From positions 8,742,001 to 8,806,000 of the forward strand of contig CAVNZM010000005.1 in the NCBI GenBank assembly GCA_963693365.1: DNA of 64,000 nt, written 5' to 3'. The translations under genes and the position numbers were made by a program. This document shows, piece after piece, positions 54,641 through 64,000 of this stretch; positions within the stretch are counted from its first letter, which is position 1, and every line of letters starts with the position of its first letter. The stretch comes from Amoebidium appalachense (lineage: Eukaryota; Ichthyosporea). The notes below the pieces were generated by a model that was not told the DNA's origin, did no database searches, and saw only the letters and a list, made by a program, of their open reading frames with translations.

Positions 54641-55061
54641 ACAAGACACATGCAATGCCATCATTGCCGTCTACAGCAACAACCACGGCAGCATGTATAC
54701 CGGCCCAGCACGAAATATACTTATCGGCAGCCCACTGAACTCGCCAATTTTCTCTTTTTCATGTATGACCCTGCTTTCTTGTGAAATCACCCTTTTTGGC
54801 CTCCCGGTAGTGGATTTTGCAGGATTTGACTTCTTTGAGGTCCAAAAACCTCAAATTTTTCCCCGGCGGGGCCGGGAAGGGAGAATTCAACAATTGCCCG
54901 CTCCTGATACCCGGGCCAAAATTTCTCAATTTTGGCCCGGGTCCGTGTGCCGGACTGACTGATGATTGGATGAGGGAGGCAAATGCATTCAAGCGCTGTG
55001 GCAAGTTGCAAAGGAAACCGAAAACAAGCAACAGTGTTGCACACACCCTTGCCGCGGCGCT
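54641..55061. other. unique centre of the inverted duplication with hairpin
   Basis: This 420-bp sequence is found once in the window. It contains a perfect 15-bp stem (54909-54923 with 54928-54942, arm ACCCGGGCCAAAATT, loop TCTC). A plus-strand open frame (54624-54962) has some protein-like segments but no motif. Confidence 0.55.
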
Positions 55062-55379
55062 ACGTATCAACACACATACGGCCCGGTACTTATTCTGCTC
55101 AGCACGAGAGGCTGTTTTTATCTTGTAGAAGCACGTCAAGCGACGTATGGACATGTCACTGATGTCAGTTTTGTTTGTGTGACGCAGCGCTCAACCGTGC
55201 CATAACTGTGCCATAAAAGGCCGAAATTAGTGTATTTTTGACTTGTAGGACAAACCGACACGCACCACGGAGAATTACACGTGAAATGAGAGGCGCACAC
55301 CACAACGCCTCCACATACGTACACACACACAAGCACCGCACACGGGGAGGCGTTGCACCTCCCGTTACCACCGCCCACC

Positions 55380-57100
55380 ATGGCGCTCAGGATTCCTTTT
55401 CCACTCGCAAGCACCTGCCTCAAACACATCAGCGCTCAGCCCCTAGGCCTTCGCCAAGTTCAAGCTTTCTATCCCTCTCTTACGTTCGCAGCAAAACGGT
55501 ACAACCTAACCGTGGCATCCGTTTCTTTGCCTCTGGTCACAAACAAGCACAGGATTTACAGCACTATAGCGGGAAACGGAGATAAAGATGTTCCTACAGA
55601 CATGCACATCCACGCGCAGATGGACGCGCACGCTGTTGAACCAATCCATGCAGGACAGCTAGCAAGCACGGAGGTTGGTTTGGAAACTGGAGAGAAAAAA
55701 GAAGAGAAGACAGGAGGGGAAGCAACGCCAGAAACGAATCGACAAAAACGGACAGAGGATAGGGCCGAGGAGTCCATAAACACAAGCACAACCACAAGCA
55801 CAAGCAAAACAAAGAAACCCAAAAGACTGCAGAACCCTTACTTCCTTTTTGTCAGGGAGAAGCGAGCACAGGTGCAGGAGGAGATGATGAAGGAAATACC
55901 GGATAGAGGAAGGATGGCCATGGAAGTTGGTCGAAGGTTAGGTGCAGTGTGGCGTGGTTTAACGGAGGAGGAAAGGGAGGTACGTTCTACTGTTGTGACA
56001 CCCCCCCTCCCCCTCCCCTCCCTCCCTCCCTCCCTCCCTCCCTTCCTATCCTCCCCCCCCCCCCCCCCCCCTTCAAACCTCTTTTTCGAAGAACGTCCCC
56101 AATCACTTCTGCTCTCACTCTCCTCGACTTTTCACTCTTTTCCCTCCCTCCCAATTCCCCCCTCCCTTCCCTCCGTTTCCTGGTTCATGTTTCGGCCATG
56201 CTTGTTTGTTTGTACTCTTCCCTCCCTTGTCGTGCCCATCACCTTGTCAAGCTTTCGGTTTTTTCCCAGGTCTTGGCTTTGTGGACTATGGGCAGTCCAG
56301 TCACGTTAAATCATCCTCCCTCCCCCTCCCCCCCCCCCCCCCCCTACCCCCTCCCCCCCGCCGGGGAGGGTTTAACGGCCACCATCCTCCGGTCCTTCGT
56401 CTCTCATCCTGCGCTTTTGCCTGCTTCAGCTTCCATGTTCTGATTGTCGACTAGTGTAAATTGGTTTCGTTTCCACACTTTAGCAATTGTGGTGCAGCAC
56501 CACCCTCTCCCCTATCGTTCTCCCCACACCACACCCACATCGTACACGTATTTATTTTTTACCCACTATCTTGAGCCTCCCTCCCCCCCCCCCCCCCTCC
56601 CCACCCCTTCGGGTGGCTATCTTATATGCCCGTGACACTGTGCTTTTCCCAACTCTCCCCCCCCCCCCCCCTTTCCTCCGTTCCCCTCTCCCACACATCA
56701 AATTGGTTTGCTTTTACTTTTTGCGTTCATCTGCAGCCCTGGCCTCTTGTGTGTAGCTCTGCTCGTTTCCCCCTTTCTCTTTCCTTCTCTTCTTCGCTGT
56801 TTTTCTTTCCCTTTGTTTTTTTTTTTTGGGTGTTTGTGTGCAGGAGGGTTTGGGGGGATAGACAAAGAGGACAGCCCGGGGGGAGGAGGCGAAAGAGAGA
56901 GAGAGGGGGGGTGTGGGGGAAAGGGAGGGAGAGGGACGGAGAGGTGAGAGTGTGTGTGGGGGGGAGGGAGGGAGAACGGGTGAGGGGTTCATGTGGGGCG
57001 CTGGGAGGGGGGGGGGGGGGGGGGGGGGGGGGGACAGAGAGAGAGAGAGAGAGACGGGGAGATACACAGAGGGGAGAGGGGGATAGAGCGAGAGGGTGTT

Positions 57101-57131
<31 letters not shown>

Positions 57132-57270
57132 ACCCCCCCTCGATGTGACCTCTCTGTCTCAACATGTCCGTCTGAAGGCGTCTCTGGCTTCATTGGATCC
57201 TTGACTGCGTGTCTTATCCCCCCCCCCCCCCCCCCCCCCCCCAAACACACACACACACCTGTCAATAACC

Positions 57271-57311
<41 letters not shown>

Positions 57312-57491
57312 AAAAAAAAAAAAAAAAAAGTGAATAATAAATAAATAAAAACACCAAAAAAAAAAAAAAAACGGGAAGAGGAGAGGTTATCCTCAGTGTA
57401 AATGTCCCCCCCCCCCCCCACCCCTTCACCCCCTCCCCCTCTCTTCCCTTTCTTTTCTAGTGCTTCCATTCCCCCCCCCCCCCTCCCCCCC

Positions 57492-57522
<31 letters not shown>

Positions 57523-57891
57523 AAAAAAAAAAAATCCACCATCCCTCCGGAGTTAGGTTCTGTTCATGGCTCATCCAATTTATGTCTTCTGCAGTCTGCG
57601 TTGCGTTGCCCGTCGTAAATGTGCACTCGGTCCTCTGAATTGTGTTATGACCCCCCCCCCTCCCCCACCCATGCGGACGTGCGCCCGGGCGCATGCACTC
57701 ACATGCTGTCTGTCACACTCACTCGTTTCTCACTTATTCAATCGCTCGCGCGCTCAATCCTTCATACTCGCACTCACATTCGCACCACACACACATCCCT
57801 CCTCCCTCTCCCCCCCCTCCCCCCTCCCCCCCCCCCAAAAAAAAAACTAACCCCAGCCACTCCCCCACCCCCCAACACAACAACACACAAA

Positions 57892-57936
<45 letters not shown>

Positions 57937-57946
57937 CCCCCCCCTC

Positions 57947-58018
<72 letters not shown>

Positions 58019-58032
58019 ACCCCCCCCCCCTC

Positions 58033-58114
<82 letters not shown>

Positions 58115-58574
58115 CGCACACACACACACACAAACCATACCGCTCACTCTACACAGGCTTACCGAGCCAAGTTTCTGGAGGAGGTTGGTCCATTACAGAC
58201 AATGTCACACTTCCGTTCTTTAATCGGCCCATCCAACACCCTTCCTAAACGTCCCATCACCGCGTTTGTTCGCTTCATGATGGCTAAAAGGCACGAAACA
58301 GCCGCGAAACTTAGAGTCCTGTTGGGGAGGGAAAAAATCCCGATGAAAATCATAATGGGGAGGCTGTCGGAAGATTGGGCCTTGATGTTTTGGCATGAAA
58401 AAGTGGTCGGTTATTCCTTTAAGCCCTCTCTCCCCCCTCCCCCCTCCACCCCCCCCCCCCCCCCTTCCCCCCTCCTCCCCTACCCTCACCGTCATCCTCC
58501 TGCTCCCCCCCCCCCCCCCCCCCTTCCCCCACTCACACACACAAGCGCACCATCCACCACCACCCACCCCGAAC

Positions 58575-58620
<46 letters not shown>

Positions 58621-58843
58621 ACACATACACACACACACACACATCCCATAACCCCCTCCCCCCCCCCCTCCCCCCACCCCCTCCCCCTCCAACCCACCCC
58701 ACTCCCCCTCCCGTTCATAGATGACTGGTGGGAAATGGGGACAAGAAAGAAGAAGGGAAGAAACAACGCCAAGTAGTTGTCGTTAGACACATCAACACCC
58801 TCAAACAAGAAAAATTGGCACGCACACATGCCTACCAATCCCA

Positions 58844-58874
<31 letters not shown>

Positions 58875-59302
58875 TTCCCCCCCCCCTCCCCCCCCCCCCC
58901 CCCCCCCCCCCCCCCTGCTCTTCCTCTCCCACCCCCCTCCCTCTTGCTCCCCCCTACCACCCTACCCTTTCTCCCTCCCTCCTTCCCTTCTTGCCTTCCC
59001 CACGACATATCATGGATTTCCAAAGTATTGTCGTAATTTTCTACTTCTACGTGACCCGAAAGTTTGCCCCTTCTCTCCTAACCTTTAAAAAAACAAAAAA
59101 AAATTCTTCTCTTCTTTCTCATTCTCCAATACTTACCATTTACTTTTCCAACGATCTCATTCTCCATCCCCCCCCCCCACCCCCCCCCCCCCCCCCCCCC
59201 TTTTTTTTTTTTTTTTTTCCCTCTGTGTTTTTGCGCACCCTTCCCCATTGTACTTCGCACATTATCATCTATTACTAAGACGAACACAAACACTGCTACA
59301 AA

Positions 59303-59356
<54 letters not shown>

Positions 59357-59370
59357 ACAGACACACACAT

Positions 59371-59436
<66 letters not shown>

Positions 59437-59759
59437 CCGTACCACGACGACTACAAGTCAGCTTTTGAAGGGTACCGCAGAGAGCTGATGGAGTGGAAAA
59501 AGAAAGTCGGGTTTCCGGAAGAGCAGGCGAAAAAGCCGACATTCCGAACCTCCTGGGTGCATTATTTCCACACCGAGGGCAAAAAGATGAGAGAGGAGCA
59601 TCCGGAAATGGACCTTTTCGACCAAAACTTTACGTTGAGGATGAGATGGAAAAAGATGTCGCAGGAAGAGAAGGATGTGAGTGTTTGTGTGCTAGTGCGT
59701 GTGTGTGTTGGTGTGTGTGTGTGGATGGGTGTGTGTGTGGGGGGGGGGGGGGGGGGTGG

Positions 59760-59793
<34 letters not shown>

Positions 59794-59795
59794 GT

Positions 59796-59834
<39 letters not shown>

Positions 59835-59918
59835 TGTGTGTGTGTTTTGGTGGTGGGGAGGGAGGGAGGGAGGGAGGGGGGGGGGGAGGGGGGCGCTCTT
59901 GTGTGTGACTGTGCGTGT

Positions 59919-59980
<62 letters not shown>

Positions 59981-60278
59981 ATGCATATGAACGGATGTGA
60001 GTGCTCATGTGCATTGTTCCATAGTTTCATGTGTGTCACAGTGTATGTGCTCGTGTGTGTGTCTCTCTCTCTCTGTGCGCGTGAGTGCGTGCTTGTGGGT
60101 GTGTGTGGCTCTCCTTATGTAAGTATGTTACTTGTGTCGTTATGTTTGTTATGATATGCTTATACCACGCATGCACGTAGTGGCCTGTCCTGCTTATGGT
60201 CTGTTTTATTAACGGAGAATATACTGAGCAAAACACCAATTGTTTCACACGTGCAAGCATACAAGCGTGCGATGCACA

Positions 60279-60335
<57 letters not shown>

Positions 60336-60404
60336 CTCTGACTGTCACCCCTCCAGGAATACGCCATCAAGGGCATGTGGTACGGCAAAGATGACCAAGT
60401 CTAA
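55380..60404 (+). CDS. three-HMG-box protein, right-arm copy
   Basis: Exons 55380-55979, 58157-58402, 59437-59676 and 60357-60404 give 377 residues, all junctions phase 0. Domain plan as in the left-arm copy: import-like N-terminus, charged linker (about residues 65-145), box 1 split at EEERE|AY, box 2 split at FWHEK|PY, box 3 split at EEKD|EY, then [10 protein letters not shown] and stop. Each exon thus carries helix 3 of one box plus helices 1-2 of the next. Donors are GTACGT, GTGGTC and GTGAGT; the weak second donor is followed by C-rich sequence. The acceptors of introns 1 and 2 are preceded by CA arrays. The copy is intact and almost identical to its partner, so both may be expressed. 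Confidence 0.82.
55980..59436. repeat. CA arrays and homopolymers in right-arm HMG introns
   Basis: C-runs (57218-57242, 57274-57301, 57471-57512, 58570-58606, 58849-58915), A-runs (57302-57329, 57513-57533), G-runs (57007-57033, 57111-57130), and CA arrays (57893-57930, 57951-58017, 58037-58134, 59306-59434). One CA block is split by C-runs into three parts, unlike the left arm. Confidence 0.85.
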
Positions 60405-61325
60405 GCGACAGCAATCCCCCCCCCCCCTCCCCCCTCCCTCCCCTTCACCTCTTCATAGGTAACCGTTCAAACTGTGAACTTGGGATTTTCCTCAGAATCC
60501 TTTTGGTTTGTTCATAGCTCGATTTCTTTTCTGGCACGTCTCTTTCTGCTCTCTCTCTCTCTCTCTCCTTCTGTTCCCCCCCCCCCCCCCCCCCCCCCCC
60601 ACCTCTCTCTCCTCCTCCCCCCCCCCCTTCTTCTCCTCCCCCCCCCCCCCCTCCCCCCCCCCCCCCCTCCCAGCAGTGCGTATCTCGTTTCTGGTTGCTT
60701 AGCCCCCGAATCTCCCATATATGTGCCTTATCATGCACGTGTGTTATCCGCTCAAGTCGTGTGAGTTTGCAAGAGATTGGATTTATGGCTGCCGGGGTTC
60801 AAGACTTGAACTGCAAATACTCATGGTTTGTTACAGAAAAGCGAATCCTAGTATGATATGTGGGTTTGACTTGTGATACAATAATGGTTGGTATGCATGT
60901 GCAGGCGCGCGGGGGCGTCAGGGAGTATGAAATTCTGTCGTGATTTTGACCTGGACCCCCCCCCCCCCCTTTTTTCCTTTTTCTTTTTTTTTTTTTTTTT
61001 TAAACCCGAACTTTATATGTATCTGCTGGCTGGTTCTGAAAAAAAAATAGGCACTCTGCATGAAGCATACTCACGGGAGTTTATAAATATATGGTCTGCC
61101 TTTTTTTTTTTACAACAAGGTTCAGGTTTCAGGTTCATGGTTGGCGGCCCGGTCCGCGTGTAAAGGGCAAAGTCCTGTGATACAATGTGTGAGTTGTGAA
61201 AGCAGGCATGTATGTATGTATGCAGGTACTTTGCAAAGGTCAATACGACGTTGTTTGTGTATCGATCGTGCCTTGAAGCCTGTTCACACAGAAATCATGT
61301 GATAAGACTCCTTCATGAAGAATTA
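60400..61325. repeat. HMG-gene 3' flank, right-arm copy of Z
   Basis: Inverted counterpart of 47288-48185 with the about 30-bp block that Z1 lacks. T-run at 60981-60999, C-runs and CT array. No gene. Confidence 0.7.
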
Positions 61326-61410
61326 CTATGTATGAGCAAGTATTCTTGCACTTCCTGCGCAGCCATGAAAATGGGTCGGATAAATTTTTTCACAGCTGCT
61401 GCCCCCCGCA

Positions 61411-61441
<31 letters not shown>

Positions 61442-62685
61442 AAAAAAAAAAAGAAAGAAAAAGGAAAAAAAGAACGTGTGCTCACACACGCGCATTGCGC
61501 GAACACACGCACACACACACACTTACACACCATGTATACACACGCACACGTCAAACACGTGTACACACGCATGAAGCACATGCGCGCACACCGTGGCACG
61601 CATGAAACACAGTTGACACTGCACACACACGTGCACACTCACATGCACACGTAAAGTGAGTTAATCAATATGCTAGTCGAGGTCCCGGCCGTGCCCACAC
61701 ACGTGCAGTTTGGAAACATGCTTTATTATGTGGCCAACAAATGACACGTGTGCACAAAAAACATGCATTGCCGGGTGGGGGTATGGGGAGGTTGGTGGTG
61801 CACGTGGCGGCCAAAATGCTTGGTGGTGGTGGTGGTGGTGTGCGGGTGTGCGTGTGTGTGCAGTGCTGTGTGTTTCGAGATGGGGGGGGGGGGGGGGGTG
61901 TTTATTCTCCGACCGGATTGGCTGTGGCGGCATCACTTCGGTATGCAACCGCATGCCAAACGATAAAACGTATCAACTCTATCAACTCGTCACGTGCACA
62001 GGCCGCTCACAGAGAGTAGCCTATCAAGGAGTTGTTTTGCAACTGTGTTGCCTGATACTTCCGCGGACTACATACGTACACACCTTAAGGCCCTTAGTTT
62101 ATTCGGTAGAGGGTCTGTCTTTTGTTCCCTCTTGCTTCGTCACTGTGCTTCGAATGAACGCCGGATCCGGCCCGACCTAAACACAGTTGAAGACAATATT
62201 ATGCGACAGCGCTTTTCGTTAGCAATTGGGCTTCTGCTTGCTTTGATTTGGGCCACTTGAACGTTACTACGGCTGGTCTCTCTTGCTCCCACTGCCACCT
62301 CGTGTTGAGGGTGGGGGGAAAACAGCCCTTAAATATTGTGAACTTGGTAGTATAACTTCATTTGGTCTAAAGGCACGATTTATTTTCTGTGTAGGCAAAG
62401 TAACTGTAACTGTAACATTGCATAACATCGCTGACGGGCACTGAGCGGTTGCTACACACTTCGCAGAGCACCGGCTACTCAGAGGCAGAATGCGTGCCGC
62501 GTGCGAAGAGGCAGCTGATACGTGGTACGCGGCGTCGTTGTCCGCATAGACCAACACACTACTTGTTCACCACTTGGGAGGATCGAACAAAACCACACAT
62601 AATCAGTTTCACTCCTTTCCAGTAAAGTGCTTTTTGATTCCACCTTCTTTTTCACCCTACCTTTGACATTTTTCCCACCCCCACT

Positions 62686-62790
62686 ATGGGGTACTTATTA
62701 AAGTGCTGCCTGGGACTATTGCCCTTGTGCCTACGAGCGAGTGGGCAGGGGGCCAGGGTGGATGTTGAGGCTGGAGTGAACATGCTGTCG
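62686..62790 (+). CDS. first exon of a small unrecognised gene, right-arm copy
   Basis: 35 codons from ATG 62686 (MGYLLKCCLGLLPLCLRASG) to donor TCG|GTGAGT, then CACCGT and a C-run. The hydrophobic N-terminus resembles a signal peptide. Candidate second exons after CCCAG at 63100 (reads TLPSAHVHKCFLLRFCP then stop) or after CCTCAG near 63200 (7 codons then stop) are both short and unconvincing. Confidence 0.45.
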
Positions 62791-63101
62791 GTGAGTCACC
62801 GTCCCCCCCCCCCCCCCCCCCTCCCCCCCCCACCCACAACCCCCCCATCCACCCCCCCACCCATCCTCCTCCTCCTTTACATTTCTTTCTCTTCGAAGAA
62901 CTCGACTGCTTATATAGTCCATGCCCTAGGCCTGGGATTGACCTTTCTTCAACCTCATGGTTACGAACTGCCCCCCACCTTCCCCCCCATACACACACAC
63001 ACACAACAAGACTTCCTCCACCCTCTCTCCCCCTCCTCCCCTCCCCCCCTTTCTCCACCTCCTCCAACCCCCCTCCCCCTCCCTCCTCCCTCTGCCCAGA
63101 C

Positions 63102-64000
63102 CCTCCCATCTGCACATGTACACAAGTGCTTCCTCTTGCGTTTCTGCCCTTGAGCCACTTGTGTTGTCCCCCTCGCCATACGATGTTTTCATTCCTCAGG
63201 GGATGTATCCCGTTCTACCTTAAGTCCCGTCTCGCCCCTCTCTGCCCTCCCTGTGCTATCTAGCTATTCACAGCGTACGTGATATCCTTTCCGCGTACTT
63301 CTCAATATTCCCATTTCCTTGACTGCTGAAAATAAATAAGCACGAAATGCATCAAGGGCCCTGTACCCCATGCTCTCCTCCGTATTCCCGCACCTCCTGC
63401 CTTCCTGTCAACTGTCTTTGACACACACGAGCACGTGAGAAATACTTGCACGAGTATTAGGGCACGGACAAGAACTGATACGCGTGCTCGCACGCACACA
63501 CCACACACACACCCCGCACACACATGTGCACACACACACTGCAAGCACACACATCTAAATGATATGCCGTCGCATAGACACACACGCACACACACACACA
63601 CACACACACAGCACCCGATTTCACAAATACACCCAGGCATGAGTGCACGGCCAACTCCCTACCTCTACTTGGCCTCACGCCTTACACTCTTACCTTCAGC
63701 ACTTCCCAGACCAGTACATTTGCACATACACAGGCATGCACACATACACGAATCCCTTCCTCCCCGCCCTCCCACGCCCTCACCCCCCCTCCCCCCCCCC
63801 CCCCCCCCCCCCCCCCGCCCCCGAGCCCTCCCCGCCCCCTGTCTCTCCTCCCCTTTTGGTTTTATGCTTCTAATCGCCAACCTCTAATGCACTCAACCGC
63901 TGCCCCCCCCCCCCCCCCCCCCCTCCCCCCTTCCTTCTCCTCCTCCCACTCCTCCTTCCCCCCCCCCCCCCCCCCCCCCCTTCCCCACCCCCAAACACAC
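63102..64000. other. right edge, CA arrays and C-runs
   Basis: Unique sequence beyond the right arm, with CA-rich stretches (63494-63545, 63580-63611) and C-runs (63791-63816, 63903-63923, 63959-63980). No convincing exon. Confidence 0.45.

Larger units (their letters stand above)
55062..63101. repeat. right arm of a large inverted duplication
   Basis: Reverse complement of 45266-53657, about 350 bp shorter because it lacks the two left-arm inserts and has shorter tracts in places. The inner junction is ACGTATCAACACAC (55062) against its complement ending at 53657. It carries the plus-strand HMG gene and the short exon 62686-62790. Confidence 0.88.

Overview
The window is nuclear DNA of an intron-rich microbial eukaryote that I cannot name. 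Spliceosomal introns, a DIRS-type and a LINE retrotransposon, mitochondrial-type HMG-box genes and no bacterial operon structure support this. Long homopolymer runs (poly-G/poly-C of 20-60 nt, poly-A/T) and dinucleotide arrays (GT, CA, CT, AT) fill most introns and spacers. Many long open frames are only translations of these tracts (Pro, Gly, His-Thr or Val-Cys runs) and are not listed. I inferred exons by hand from GT-AG sites, reading-frame phase and protein-like composition.

Layout. 1-3.9 kb: the 5' two-thirds of a DIRS-like retrotransposon on the minus strand (Gag, RT-RNase H, start of a tyrosine recombinase). 4.0-7.8 kb: unrecognised small genes and tandem repeats. 8.3-12.1 kb: a minus-strand LINE with intact ORF1, decayed ORF2 and a poly-A tail. 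12.3-15.3 kb: exons of an unrecognised minus-strand gene. 15.5-19.3 kb: direct and tandem repeats, AT arrays and a second LINE fragment.

19.6-33.6 kb is the most notable part. It reads as one 22-exon plus-strand gene for a protein of about 2,100 residues. In order, it appears to encode a 2OG-Fe(II) dioxygenase-like domain, a basic disordered linker with two duplicated 23-codon exons, a ParB/sulfiredoxin-like 'DGNHR' domain, a beta-class N6A/N4C DNA methyltransferase-like domain with an altered motif IV (DIPT), an OTU cysteine-protease domain, and a duplicated C-terminal helical domain. Exon phases agree across nearly all junctions. The combination suggests a nucleic-acid modification protein, perhaps of mobile-element origin.

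36.0-39.4 kb: a four-exon mitochondrial two-box HMG protein gene. 39.4-45.3 kb: repeats only. 45.3-63.1 kb: a large inverted duplication with arms of about 8.4 and 8.0 kb around a 1.4-kb spacer. Each arm carries a four-exon three-box HMG protein gene and a small signal-bearing exon. The arms differ by substitutions, two insertions of about 200-260 bp and tract lengths. All five distinct HMG boxes in the two gene types are split by a phase-0 intron at the same place.

A general pattern: many donors are followed within a few bases by a long C-run on the sense strand, and these donors tend to lack the consensus G at +5. The C-run marks transcription direction and may help define weak 5' splice sites.
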